From IMG/VR virus record IMGVR_UViG_3300044678_001940, positions 1 to 22,942 of that record: a stretch of 22,942 nt of DNA. The stretch is one strand, 5' to 3'. Origin of the DNA: a virus. Position numbers and translations under genes: made by a program. Each line of letters begins with the position of its first letter. Within the stretch, counting starts at the first letter, position 1. The notes below the pieces were generated by a model. That model was not told the DNA's origin and searched no databases. It saw nothing but the letters and a program-made list of their open reading frames with translations. This document shows positions 1 through 5,856 of the stretch, piece after piece.

Positions 1-2
1 CA

Positions 3-1142
3 GTGCAGGACGGAGATCATACGCTCGCCGGGCTCAACATCAATCAGACCTTCGTCAATCCGCAAACGGTGGCTATCGCTAGCGTCCAGAACCAGCTCAC
101 CTTATCGCAGACCAACAACAGCGGGTTTTATGATCCGGCGTGCCTTGTGCTTGCCTCTACCGATACCGTCACCAGCACTATCTATGGAGCCGCGCGGGTG
201 TGCTCTGGGTACGAGTCGGCAGCATTCACAGATGAGAAATTTGCCATCCAAACAGCAACTGGCTCGGGAACGTATCAGGACGCTATCACGATCAAGAATC
301 AAGCGGTGACGATCCTCGGAAGCATCGCCGCCACTGGCTCGGCTACGTTCAGCTTCAACAGCGGGACGATGGCGGGCACAATGAAGCCGCTATTCGGCGG
401 AACTGGCTCAATCGGCGACTCTGGCTATTCGTATGGGGCTGGCTACTTCTCTGCCTCTGGCTTCATCCTTACCGATACCACGACCGTAGGCTATGTCTGG
501 ACCGCGACATCCACGGGCGGCGCTGGTTCATGGCAAGCTGCGGCCGCGTGCCCAACCTGCTACGTTCAATCCGGAAATTCATTCGGAACGGCCGCGATAC
601 TTGGGACTTCCGACAACTTCCCCGTGTATTTCAAGACTAACAACGTCGTCCGCTGGGATATATCAGCCGGCGGTAATCTCGTTCCAGATTCAAATAACGC
701 CTACACCTTCGGCCATCCCAGCTTTCGCCCCAGCACGATCTACGCCATCGATCTGAATGCGTCTGGCACTGTGACCCTGGGAGGCAGCATCACTGGCGAC
801 GTGCTCCCCACTACGACTGGCGCATACGTAAGCGGGTCCAACACGTACCGGTGGGGCAAGGTCTCGACCTTTCATGTCGATATTGACGGGGATATCGCAT
901 TGAGTTCCGGCACATCGCTATCCGGCACGCTCGTCCCAACGACCAACAACTTTTACGCGCTTGGGAATACATCCTTCCGCTGGTCCACCGTTGCTACCAC
1001 GAACGTCAACATCTCCGGGACCATCACCACCCCGTCCGGTTCCGCGGGCATCACGTCGACAAAGACCGTGCGCGACTCCGCCGGTACCGGCACCTGCACG
1101 CTGATCTTCAGCGGCGGCATCCTGACCGGCGGCACCTGCTAA
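3..1142 (+). CDS. Phage tail fibre-like protein, C-terminal part (5' end at window edge)
   Basis: Inferred to be the distal part of a tail fibre or another beta-rich virion protein. The frame is open from the window edge; the GTG at base 3 need not be the real start. The protein is rich in Gly, Ser, Thr and Asn with no helical stretches. About residues 224-340 hold three copies of a roughly 39-residue motif: a Leu-Val/Leu-Pro opening, an aromatic-Gly centre, an Arg-Trp (Arg-Pro in the first copy) and a hydrophobic strand ending in a Gly-Thr/Ser turn. The C-terminus has a Cys-Thr-Leu-Ile-Phe segment and ends in Cys. Similar Gly/Thr repeats occur in phage fibres and in surface proteins, so the exact role is unproven. 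The TAA stop overlaps the stop of a leftward gene by two bases. Confidence 0.72.
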   Translation: MQDGDHTLAGLNINQTFVNPQTVAIASVQNQLTLSQTNNSGFYDPACLVLASTDTVTSTIYGAARVCSGYESAAFTDEKFAIQTATGSGTYQDAITIKNQAVTILGSIAATGSATFSFNSGTMAGTMKPLFGGTGSIGDSGYSYGAGYFSASGFILTDTTTVGYVWTATSTGGAGSWQAAAACPTCYVQSGNSFGTAAILGTSDNFPVYFKTNNVVRWDISAGGNLVPDSNNAYTFGHPSFRPSTIYAIDLNASGTVTLGGSITGDVLPTTTGAYVSGSNTYRWGKVSTFHVDIDGDIALSSGTSLSGTLVPTTNNFYALGNTSFRWSTVATTNVNISGTITTPSGSAGITSTKTVRDSAGTGTCTLIFSGGILTGGTC

Positions 1143-1276
1143 TAGATCGCCACTGTCTCACCGCCGAGTAACACTATTTCAACAGCTTCCTCGTCAGGGT
1201 ATTCACCTTGCGCGACAAACACCGGGGCATCGGGCGGCATCGCCTGTAATCTTTCGATGAGTTCCTTGACGGTCAT
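1139..1276 (-). CDS. Small phage protein (45 aa), MTVKELIERLQ type
   Basis: The 45-residue product begins MTVKELIERLQAMPPDAPVF and continues with short beta-type segments to VAIY. This N-terminus (helix, then a Pro-Pro-Asp-Ala turn and a Val-rich strand) is a pattern I recognise from many small phage hypothetical proteins of unknown function. It is monocistronic and convergent with the tail-fibre gene, sharing two bases of stop codons. A -10-like TAGAAT sits at 1288-1283 on the minus strand, six bases before the ATG, so a leaderless message is possible; no good -35 is seen. Confidence 0.65.
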   Translation of the reverse strand: MTVKELIERLQAMPPDAPVFVAQGEYPDEEAVEIVLLGGETVAIY

Positions 1277-1282
1277 GCTTTA

Positions 1283-1288
1283 ATTCTA
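1283..1288 (-). promoter_or_regulatory. Possible leaderless -10 element for the 45-aa gene
   Basis: TAGAAT, then TAAAGC, then ATG at 1276. Spacing and the TAAAG segment match the two stronger leftward promoters at 4787-4815 and 5805-5833. There is no recognisable -35, so this rests on the shared geometry. Confidence 0.35.
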
Positions 1289-1410
1289 CGCCCTCCCCGC
1301 GTGCCCTCTCCCGCGCGGGTGCTTCGCGGGGTGTGCGAAAACACCCTGCTATCTGATCCGCCACGCGCGGAAACAGTAACGGCGGCGTTATGCGCCGCCA
1401 GACTCCTTGG

Positions 1411-1416
1411 TATTCT
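1411..1416 (+). promoter_or_regulatory. Possible leaderless -10 element for the exported-protein block
   Basis: TATTCT lies exactly six bases before the ATG at 1423, the same spacing as the other candidate leaderless promoters here. The expected -35 position (1388-1393) matches poorly. This element supports 1423 over the upstream in-frame ATG at 1390. Confidence 0.35.
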
Positions 1417-1422
1417 CAATTT

Positions 1423-1683
1423 ATGCGTACCCTACTCGCACTCCTGGCCATGGGCATGGCCGGGGCGGCCGAAGCGCCGAAACCCCCCGCCCCCCTGAAG
1501 ACCGCCGAACGTATGGCGCTGTCGGAGCTTTCCGCCAAAGTCGCCGAACTCAACAAGCAAATCGACGTCATCCTCACCGAGGCTTGCGCCGACCGCAGCA
1601 TCCCCAAGGATCGCTGCCGGTTGCAACAGGACGGCACGTTTCTGACGCTGCCGGAACCGCCGAAACCGGAGTCGAAAAAGTGA
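1423..1683 (+). CDS. Small exported protein of the lysis/accessory block
   Basis: An 86-residue protein with a classic signal peptide: Met-Arg-Thr, a Leu/Ala-rich core, then Ala-Gly-Ala-Ala-Glu as a likely signal peptidase I site near residue 16. The mature part is Pro-rich, then a helical stretch of about 30 residues that could form a coiled coil, two Cys separated by 10 residues, and a Pro/Lys tail. There is no lipobox. A spanin-like or periplasmic role is possible from position before holin-like genes, but no family is recognised. The start at 1423 is preferred over 1390 because it begins at the signal peptide. The stop overlaps the next GTG. Confidence 0.55.
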   Translation: MRTLLALLAMGMAGAAEAPKPPAPLKTAERMALSELSAKVAELNKQIDVILTEACADRSIPKDRCRLQQDGTFLTLPEPPKPESKK

Positions 1684-2039
1684 TCTCCGCAAAGCTGATC
1701 CCGGCTATTCTGCTGGCTGTCGTGGCGCTGCGGGGCGAGTCGATCTGCGGCAAGGACGACCGCAACCCCACGCCGAACGTCGATCTCGTCCAGGTGTCCT
1801 GCATCGACTTCGACCGGCTCCGCGCGCAGGCGCCGGACTTCCCGTGGCCGGTGGGCAAGGTGACGCAGGTCCTCGTTCATATCCGCGAAGGCGACGCCGT
1901 GCGCGTGACAGTCGATGGCGTGCAGAAATTCGCCGATCTCATTCGTGACGCTTGGGGCCGGCTGATTGCGCTCGTCCAATTCGACGGCGTGGACTACAAG
2001 GCGGTGACCGTCAAGGTGTACCGGGCGGTGGAGGAGTGA
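1680..2039 (+). CDS. Small exported protein of unknown function (119 aa)
   Basis: Starts at GTG 1680 overlapping the preceding stop (GTGA). The N-terminus MISAKLIPAILLAVVAL is a probable signal peptide. The mature domain has two Cys (about residues 23 and 41) that could form a disulphide, followed by an alpha/beta pattern ending VKVYRAVEE. The frame stays open upstream, but the signal peptide and the stop/start overlap fix this start. No family recognised. Tight coupling to the preceding exported protein suggests both act in the periplasm. Confidence 0.55.
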   Translation: MISAKLIPAILLAVVALRGESICGKDDRNPTPNVDLVQVSCIDFDRLRAQAPDFPWPVGKVTQVLVHIREGDAVRVTVDGVQKFADLIRDAWGRLIALVQFDGVDYKAVTVKVYRAVEE

Positions 2040-2197
2040 AACTCCGCACCGCTGCCGTAGTGGCCACCACCGACAACGGCGACAAGATCGGCGGGCCGTA
2101 CTTCCTCCCGCTGGACCAACCCGCAAAACAGGAAATAAAAGAACTCGCCCGCGAATACGGGCCGCTGGACATCAAGAAACCGGAGCAAAAACTATGA
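2036..2197 (+). CDS. Small hypothetical protein (53 aa)
   Basis: Starts at GTG 2036 inside the previous stop and ends in ATGA shared with the next gene, so it sits in a translationally coupled chain. The product is hydrophilic, with a Gly-Pro-Tyr-Phe-Leu-Pro turn and a charged C-terminal helix. No motif or family is recognised. Confidence 0.5.
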   Translation: MKLRTAAVVATTDNGDKIGGPYFLPLDQPAKQEIKELAREYGPLDIKKPEQKL

Positions 2198-2559
2198 CCT
2201 ACAAGGCAACCAACAGTGCGCACAACATGACCGTCGAAGCCGCTGAGAAGTTCGTCGCCAAACTCCGCGCGCTCGGCTTCCCGGTGGGCAAGTTGCACGC
2301 AAACGGAATGGCGGCCTCGGAAGCGGCGGACTACGTGCCCGTCGAAGAACTGGCGCTGGAACCGGGCGAGAAATACAACCTCGTCGCTTTCGCCGGTGGT
2401 GATTGGCACAACCTGGCCATGCTGGCGCAGATGTTCGGCGGCGGCAGTGTCGAGGAGTTTAAGCGCATCGCGGCCGATCTGGCGACCGATTGGCGATCGG
2501 CAATCCTGAACATCCCCGGCGCCGCAAAGGCTATCGAAAAACTGATCGAGAAGGCATAA
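2194..2559 (+). CDS. Hypothetical protein (121 aa)
   Basis: A soluble protein of alternating helices, with no signal peptide or membrane segment. Residues 10-30 form an amphipathic helix, followed by an alpha/beta middle with a Gly-Gly-Asp-Trp-His segment and a helical C-terminus. It is coupled by ATGA to the preceding gene and lies three bases before the holin-like gene. Unknown function; position suggests a lysis or tail-associated role, but no sequence feature proves this. Confidence 0.6.
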   Translation: MTYKATNSAHNMTVEAAEKFVAKLRALGFPVGKLHANGMAASEAADYVPVEELALEPGEKYNLVAFAGGDWHNLAMLAQMFGGGSVEEFKRIAADLATDWRSAILNIPGAAKAIEKLIEKA

Positions 2560-2562
2560 GCG

Positions 2563-2760
2563 ATGCGTACCGCATGGAAAGCCATTCTCGCCGCCGCGCT
2601 CGGTGGGGCCGCTACGGCAGCATCTGACGCGCTCATGTTCGACGGCACCACTCACCCCAAGCAACTTGCCGCCAAGGCCGCCATTGGGGCCGCTGTGGCC
2701 GTTGCTGGGTACCTCAAACAGTCACCGATCAAGCCCGAGGCACCACCGCCCGAGAAGTGA
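2563..2760 (+). CDS. Holin-like small membrane protein (65 aa)
   Basis: Two Ala/Gly/Val-rich hydrophobic segments (about residues 5-24 and 36-51) separated by a short polar loop containing His-Pro-Lys, then a Pro-rich charged tail. Size, two-helix topology and position just before an XhlA-like protein fit a class II-type holin. The segments are weakly hydrophobic (many Ala/Gly), so this is a topology-based call. The stop overlaps the next GTG. Confidence 0.45.
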   Translation: MRTAWKAILAAALGGAATAASDALMFDGTTHPKQLAAKAAIGAAVAVAGYLKQSPIKPEAPPPEK

Positions 2761-3068
2761 AAACTCCAATGCCGGAGAATGAATTGGAACAACTCGAACG
2801 TATTGCGGGGACCCTCGATAATATGCGCGAGGACGTGAGTGCTCTCACCACGTCCCAAGCTGTCCAGACCTCGGACATCAAGCACATTTTAGACCACCTG
2901 GCGCGGGTTAACGGGCGGCTCGGCAAGTCCGAAGACCGCCTCTCATCGCTCGAAAACGACCGGGCCGAACAGCGCGGGGCGTGGAAGTTTGTCGCGCTTA
3001 TCGCGTCGATACCAGCCGCGCTAGTGGCGTCGATCTTCACCTGGCTGGCGAATCACGGGGGCAAATGA
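2757..3068 (+). CDS. XhlA-like coiled-coil protein with C-terminal membrane anchor
   Basis: A 103-residue protein with a long helical heptad region (residues 6-72, many Leu/Ile/Glu/Arg/Asp), then Gly-Ala-Trp-Lys and a single hydrophobic segment (about 77-98). This architecture matches the haemolysin XhlA family, which works with holins at the cytoplasmic membrane in phage and PBSX-type lysis modules. It starts at GTG 2757 overlapping the holin-like gene and ends in ATGA. An alternative is a tail-measure or chaperone-like coiled coil, but the terminal anchor favours XhlA. Confidence 0.55.
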   Translation: MKTPMPENELEQLERIAGTLDNMREDVSALTTSQAVQTSDIKHILDHLARVNGRLGKSEDRLSSLENDRAEQRGAWKFVALIASIPAALVASIFTWLANHGGK

Positions 3069-3931
3069 CTCAGAAATGGTCGATCACGCGCGATTCCGAC
3101 ATGGTGGCAACCCTCCGCCTGGAAAAGTTCGCCTCGGTCAATGATGAGCGCTGGGTGCTCCTGCAATCCGACGAGCACGCCGACAACCAGCACTCCGACC
3201 TCGACCTCATCCGCCGGCACATGGCGGAAGCCGTCGAGCGCGGCGCACCAGTTCTGAAGTTTGGCGACACCTTCTGTGCCATGCAGGGCCGTTGGGACAA
3301 GCGCGCGGACCCGAGCCAGTTGCGCGAGGAGTTGCGCGGGGCGAACTACCTGGACGAGCTGGTACGCTTCCACGCTGGCCTATATTTGCCGTATGCCGCG
3401 ACCATCGCCGCCATCGGCTACGGCAACCACGAAACCAGCATCCAAAACCACCACCAGACTGACTTGGTAGAGCGCCTTGTAGACCGCCTACGGCAAGCTG
3501 GGAGCCCGGTCCAGAAGCTCGGCTACACCGGATTCGTCCGCATCAATTGCCAGTACGGAAACACAATCCGCACGATTCTACTCCATTTCCACCACGGCAG
3601 TGGCGGGGGCGGCGAAGTCACGCGCGGCTTTATCGACTGGAACCGGACGCGCGGGATGTACTCGGCTGATGTCTACTATGCCGGGCACATCCACCGGCGC
3701 AACATGGACGAGAATATCATCGTCGGCGTATCCGCCAAGGGCACCTGTGAGCGGCGCCACCAGCTCATGCTGCGCGGCTCCTGCTACAAAGACGAGGACG
3801 GCGACGGCGGATGGCACGTGGAGCGCGGGCGCGCGGCACGGCCAAAGGGCGGCTGGTGGCTGCGCGTAACGCCAGGATCGCGGCACGGGCAAAACTCGCC
3901 TGACTTCCGGCTGGAGGCAATTGCGGCATGA
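3065..3931 (+). CDS. Calcineurin-like metallophosphoesterase
   Basis: A 288-residue protein with the whole calcineurin metal-binding set in order: Asp-x-His in SDEH (35-38), GDTF (67-70), GNHE (120-123), a His in HFHHG (174) and GHIH (207-210). These residues coordinate a dinuclear metal centre that hydrolyses phosphate esters; the substrate cannot be read from sequence. Phages often carry such a gene near tail or lysis genes. The start at 3065 overlaps the preceding stop (ATGA); the frame runs upstream, but that part is a shadow of the XhlA-like gene. The C-terminus is basic and Gly/Trp-rich. Confidence 0.85.
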   Translation: MTQKWSITRDSDMVATLRLEKFASVNDERWVLLQSDEHADNQHSDLDLIRRHMAEAVERGAPVLKFGDTFCAMQGRWDKRADPSQLREELRGANYLDELVRFHAGLYLPYAATIAAIGYGNHETSIQNHHQTDLVERLVDRLRQAGSPVQKLGYTGFVRINCQYGNTIRTILLHFHHGSGGGGEVTRGFIDWNRTRGMYSADVYYAGHIHRRNMDENIIVGVSAKGTCERRHQLMLRGSCYKDEDGDGGWHVERGRAARPKGGWWLRVTPGSRHGQNSPDFRLEAIAA

Positions 3932-4269
3932 CCCGCGAAGCCTGGCACCTGTTAGCCGGCGAATGGGCCGCAATCCTCGGCATCACCGAGCGCCCGCGCC
4001 TCCTGATCGTCCCGGCGTCCGAAATTCCAGGCGACGACGCGCGCGCCGACTTCGACGACTGCCGGGCGACGCAGTGGACAGTTAAGATCCGCCGCGGCCT
4101 CCACAAAGACCCCGACCTCATCATCTGCCACGAGCTGCTACATGTCCGCACCGGGCTCACCGACGCCACGCATGAGGCGTGGATCTGCGACGTTGCGGCG
4201 GCGCTAGTGGCGCTTAAGCGGCGGGCTGGCACTTATGGTTCCGCTGCAACGCCCGCGCGGCTGTCATAA
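3928..4269 (+). CDS. Small HExxH zinc metallopeptidase-like protein
   Basis: The 113-residue product has HELLH at residues 68-72 within a hydrophobic helix (Leu-Ile-Ile-Cys before it), the zinc-binding motif of zincin peptidases. A Glu at 83, in THEAW, is placed as a possible third ligand as in gluzincins. It is coupled by ATGA to the phosphoesterase. Phage proteins of this size with HExxH are usually uncharacterised; a peptidoglycan or virion-processing role is possible. The last 56 bp overlap, antisense, the leftward Cys/His-rich gene. Confidence 0.6.
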   Translation: MTREAWHLLAGEWAAILGITERPRLLIVPASEIPGDDARADFDDCRATQWTVKIRRGLHKDPDLIICHELLHVRTGLTDATHEAWICDVAAALVALKRRAGTYGSAATPARLS

Positions 4270-4381
4270 GCCCGCAGGGGCAACGTGGGTACCGCAGCGG
4301 CGGGCCTCCGTTGCGCCCTCCGGTCTTGGTCTTGCGGAGGGCTTGCAGGGCGACGGCGGCGGGGTTTTTGGGTGTGGTCAT
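4214..4381 (-). CDS. Small protein with Cys/His zinc-binding motif (cassette gene 3, copy 1)
   Basis: The 55-residue product starts MTTPKNPAAVAL, identical to the first 12 residues of the gene at 4959-5150. The rest is a Cys-x-Cys-Gly unit followed by a helix and Arg-Asn-His-Lys-Cys, spaced like the small phage zinc-binding proteins with CxCG...RxHxC. The start is ATGA-overlapped with the preceding leftward gene. It overlaps the metallopeptidase gene antisense by 56 bp. It looks like a chimera of the conserved leader with a different C-terminal domain. Confidence 0.6.
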   Translation of the reverse strand: MTTPKNPAAVALQALRKTKTGGRNGGPPLRYPRCPCGLMTAARALQRNHKCQPAA

Positions 4382-4391
4382 CGGGTGGCCT
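4348..4391. repeat. 44-bp repeat R3, copy 1: junction of cassette genes 2 and 3
   Basis: Matches 5117-5160 at 43 of 44 positions. It carries the last codons of gene 2 (Ala-Thr-Arg-stop), the ATGA overlap and the first codons of gene 3. Confidence 0.88.
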
Positions 4392-4557
4392 TGGGCTGGT
4401 CCTGATACCAGATCACCTTGCCGTCTTCAACGATACGGTAGTTGGTTCGGCCCATGTTGGCCGCGTATTTTGCAACGGCGATATTGTCATAGCTTTTGCC
4501 TGTGTCAACCCAGCCTTTTTGCGGGGCGTAGTAGCGAAAAAATTCAAGCCTGATCAT
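4378..4557 (-). CDS. Hypothetical protein (59 aa), cassette gene 2, copy 1
   Basis: It encodes 59 residues: beta-strand-like LEFFRYY, a Trp-Val-Asp turn, a helix (DNIAVAKYAANMG) and a strand pair ending QPKATR. The ribosome binding site is strong: GAGGAG at 4570-4565, seven bases before the ATG, straight after a 6-bp hairpin. The last codons and stop lie in a 44-bp repeat shared with the 5147-5416 gene. Unknown function. Confidence 0.6.
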   Translation of the reverse strand: MIRLEFFRYYAPQKGWVDTGKSYDNIAVAKYAANMGRTNYRIVEDGKVIWYQDQPKATR

Positions 4558-4563
4558 TTTTTG

Positions 4564-4602
4564 TCTCCTCTGCGGGCTTCACGCCGCCCGCTGGCGTTGG
4601 GG
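4564..4602. repeat. Repeat R2, copy 1: intergenic hairpin plus ribosome binding site
   Basis: Lies between cassette genes 1 and 2. It holds a 6-bp stem GCGGGC/GCCCGC (4572-4577 with 4586-4591) and GAGGAG. Both ends match the copy at 5423-5459, while the loop differs. Confidence 0.8.
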
Positions 4603-4606
4603 GTGG

Positions 4607-4780
4607 TTAGCGGGCAGACTTCGCGGCCAAGTACGCGGCCTTGGCTTGTTCAGCGGCGCGCAGATAGCGCTTGGCCGTGGTCGGGGTGATTAGCGGGTTG
4701 GCGTATTTTTCAATGGCTCGCTGCCACTTGGCGTAAGCGGCGTTGAGTGCGTCTTGGGTGGTTTGTTGTGCGCTGTTCAT
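4607..4780 (-). CDS. Hypothetical helical protein (57 aa), cassette gene 1, copy 1
   Basis: The product begins MNSAQQTTQDALNAAY and is nearly all helix, Ala/Lys/Arg/Glu rich, ending LAAKSAR. Its ATG lies six bases after TATAGT of a near-consensus promoter, with no Shine-Dalgarno sequence, so the mRNA is predicted to be leaderless. Promoter and first codons are identical to those of the 5466-5798 gene, but the rest is unrelated. Unknown function. Confidence 0.58.
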   Translation of the reverse strand: MNSAQQTTQDALNAAYAKWQRAIEKYANPLITPTTAKRYLRAAEQAKAAYLAAKSAR

Positions 4781-4793
4781 ACTTTAACTATAA
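4767..4793. repeat. 27-bp repeat R1, copy 1 (promoter and start of cassette gene 1)
   Basis: Identical to 5785-5811. It covers the -10 element, the start codon and the first codons (Met-Asn-Ser-Ala) of the two leftward operons. Confidence 0.9.
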
Positions 4794-4815
4794 ACCAACG
4801 CTGGATTACTGTCAA
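4787..4815 (-). promoter_or_regulatory. Leftward sigma70-like promoter, leaderless, copy 1
   Basis: Reading leftward: TTGACA at 4815-4810, 17-bp spacer, TATAGT at 4792-4787, six bases, ATG at 4780. The -35 is consensus and the -10 has five of six consensus bases. The predicted start of transcription falls on or next to the A of the ATG. Confidence 0.75.
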
Positions 4816-4822
4816 CAACAAA

Positions 4823-5005
4823 ATGACCCGCCGCGCATTATTTTTTCTGGCCGCCGCTGAACCGGACAAACCGCCACCCGTCAGCGAGCAGGCCATGAAC
4901 CGGTTCGCCGGGCTCTGGAATGAGTATGTCGAACGCCTGAAAATCGGCGTGATCGACCTCAAGCAGTGGCGGGCGGTTTGCCGAGAGTGGGAGCGGTTGC
5001 GGTAG
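4823..5005 (+). CDS. Small rightward protein between the leftward operons (60 aa)
   Basis: The product opens MTRRALFFLAAAEPDKPPP, then has two predicted helices with Trp/Leu/Arg spacing and ends REWERLR. The N-terminus could be a short signal-like segment; the C-terminal helix pair resembles small Acidobacteria or phage hypothetical proteins from memory. It starts in the promoter region of the leftward operon and overlaps, antisense, the last 47 bp of the 4959-5150 gene. No ribosome binding site is seen. A TATAAA at 4789-4794 may be a weak divergent -10. Moderate confidence. Confidence 0.5.
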   Translation: MTRRALFFLAAAEPDKPPPVSEQAMNRFAGLWNEYVERLKIGVIDLKQWRAVCREWERLR

Positions 5006-5150
5006 CCTTCGCCCGTCGCGCCGCCACCATTTTTGCAGCCCACTCCGCGCGCTGTTCCGGCGTCTTGGCGGCGTTGGGGCCCTTGGAGACTTTCGCGCGC
5101 CCGCCGCGCCGTCCGAGGGCGACGGCGGCGGGGTTTTTCGGTGTGGTCAT
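4959..5150 (-). CDS. Small basic Ala/Arg-rich protein (63 aa), cassette gene 3, copy 2
   Basis: Starts MTTPKNPAAVALGRRGGRAK and continues as a basic Ala/Lys/Arg-rich helix with TPEQRAEWAAKMVAARRAK. This Gly-Arg-Arg-Gly-Gly type of small protein, seen in many high-GC bacteria and phages, is usually unannotated; a nucleic-acid-binding role is suggested only by charge. The start is ATGA-coupled to the preceding leftward gene. The first 12 residues equal those of the 4214-4381 gene. Confidence 0.62.
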   Translation of the reverse strand: MTTPKNPAAVALGRRGGRAKVSKGPNAAKTPEQRAEWAAKMVAARRAKATATAPTLGKPPATA

Positions 5151-5160
5151 CGGGTGGCCT
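5117..5160. repeat. 44-bp repeat R3, copy 2
   Basis: The second copy of the gene 2/gene 3 junction, with one mismatch to 4348-4391. Confidence 0.88.
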
Positions 5161-5416
5161 CTTTGGCATCCCACAGCGCTTCCCAAACCGGGATCGCCGC
5201 ATCATCAATCATCTGGTCGAGTTCGTAGTGCGGTTGTTCGTCTTCCGGGAAAGCTGGCACTTCGGGGTAATTTCCGCAATAGTCTCCGCGCCCCCAATTA
5301 TGCCGCTTACGGCCCTCATCCGCCGCCACGTCAAACTCATGCGCGGCCCACGTCTTGCCGATTTCCGCGCATTCAGCGGCGATTTCAGCGGGAATCATTT
5401 CAGTGCTTACTCGCAT
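5147..5416 (-). CDS. Hypothetical acidic protein (89 aa), cassette gene 2, copy 2
   Basis: The product begins MRVSTEMIPAEIAAECAEIG and is rich in Asp/Glu/His/Tyr/Trp with a helical C-terminus ending AKEATR. GAGGAG lies seven bases before the ATG, just downstream of the R2 hairpin. It occupies the same slot as the 4378-4557 gene and shares its last codons, but the rest is unrelated. The net negative charge and small size resemble inhibitor or DNA-mimic proteins, but that is only a thought. Unknown function. Confidence 0.6.
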   Translation of the reverse strand: MRVSTEMIPAEIAAECAEIGKTWAAHEFDVAADEGRKRHNWGRGDYCGNYPEVPAFPEDEQPHYELDQMIDDAAIPVWEALWDAKEATR

Positions 5417-5422
5417 CTCTCA

Positions 5423-5459
5423 TCTCCTCTGCGGGCTATGCCGCCCGCTGGCGTTGGGG
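5423..5459. repeat. Repeat R2, copy 2: intergenic hairpin plus ribosome binding site
   Basis: Same stem (5431-5436 with 5443-5448), a loop two bases shorter, and the same GAGGAG seven bases before the next ATG. Confidence 0.8.
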
Positions 5460-5465
5460 TGGGGG

Positions 5466-5798
5466 TTAGGCGGCGTGTTGCTGCTTGGCTACCGCCACCG
5501 TAAAAGAGCCGCAGCAGTTGAAGCCGCGAATGCCGATCGCGTTTGCCGTTTCGTAGTGCTCGAACCAGTCACGCCCACCACCGACCAGCCAAACGCCTTC
5601 AATTCCCATCGTGTATGGCGTTTCAATCTGAATAGCATTTTGATCGACCATGCGCCATGCGCCGTCAGCGATGCGCACGCAATCGGACATGCTGTCAAAT
5701 TCGGCGTTTACTTTCACGAGCAGGTTAGCTGCGTTTTTCTTGATGAAACTCTTGAAATTTGTCTTGGTCCGTCGGTTGGTGTTGTGTGCGCTGTTCAT
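5466..5798 (-). CDS. Hypothetical protein (110 aa), cassette gene 1, copy 2
   Basis: Starts MNSAHNTNRRTKTNFKSFIK, then a mixed alpha/beta domain with a Cys-Val-Arg-Ile segment, a Gly-Val-Trp-Leu-Val-Gly-Gly-Gly turn, a Trp-Phe-Glu-His-Tyr-Glu stretch and Cys-Cys near the end. No recognised family. The ATG is six bases after the -10, so the message is predicted to be leaderless. First gene of the upstream leftward operon, followed by R2 and the 5147-5416 gene. Confidence 0.62.
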   Translation of the reverse strand: MNSAHNTNRRTKTNFKSFIKKNAANLLVKVNAEFDSMSDCVRIADGAWRMVDQNAIQIETPYTMGIEGVWLVGGGRDWFEHYETANAIGIRGFNCCGSFTVAVAKQQHAA

Positions 5799-5811
5799 AC
5801 TTTAACTATAA
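5785..5811. repeat. 27-bp repeat R1, copy 2
   Basis: Exact copy of 4767-4793, same orientation, about 1.0 kb away. Sequence outside the repeat diverges at once. Confidence 0.9.
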
Positions 5812-5833
5812 GCGCTTAACGTTCTAGCGTCAA
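5805..5833 (-). promoter_or_regulatory. Leftward sigma70-like promoter, leaderless, copy 2
   Basis: Leftward TTGACG at 5833-5828, 17-bp spacer, TATAGT at 5810-5805, six bases, ATG at 5798. The geometry equals copy 1 although spacer and -35 flank differ, so the -35 is conserved outside the R1 repeat. Confidence 0.75.
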
Positions 5834-5856
5834 GTCTTTTTTTGAAAAAAAACACC

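Larger units (their letters stand above)
1277..1422. other. Divergent intergenic region with two hairpins
   Basis: This 146-bp stretch separates the leftward 45-aa gene from the rightward exported-protein block. It holds GGGTGT/ACACCC (1329-1346, loop GCGAAA) and a 7-bp stem GGCGGCG/CGCCGCC (1383-1401 region). Neither is followed by a T-run on either strand, so they are not convincing intrinsic terminators. Confidence 0.4.

Noticed and set aside
1301-1498. 65-aa plus-strand frame before the exported protein
   Set aside because: Crosses the hairpins of the intergenic region and the signal-peptide gene in another frame; Arg/Pro-rich shadow.
1416-2126. Long minus-strand frame opposite the exported-protein genes
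   Set aside because: Arg/Pro/Ser-rich composition typical of a GC-rich shadow; the plus-strand genes overlap neatly and have signal peptides.
2011-2664. 217-aa minus-strand frame
   Set aside because: Crosses several coupled plus-strand genes and resembles no protein pattern.
4285-4689. 134-aa plus-strand frame
   Set aside because: Lies opposite two leftward genes that have a ribosome binding site, an ATGA overlap and repeats shared with the second operon.
4966-5469. 167-aa and overlapping plus-strand frames
   Set aside because: Low-complexity Arg/Pro frames opposite leftward genes.
5355-5819. 154-aa plus-strand frame
   Set aside because: Spans the leftward operon junction and its promoter; opposite the better-supported 110-aa gene.
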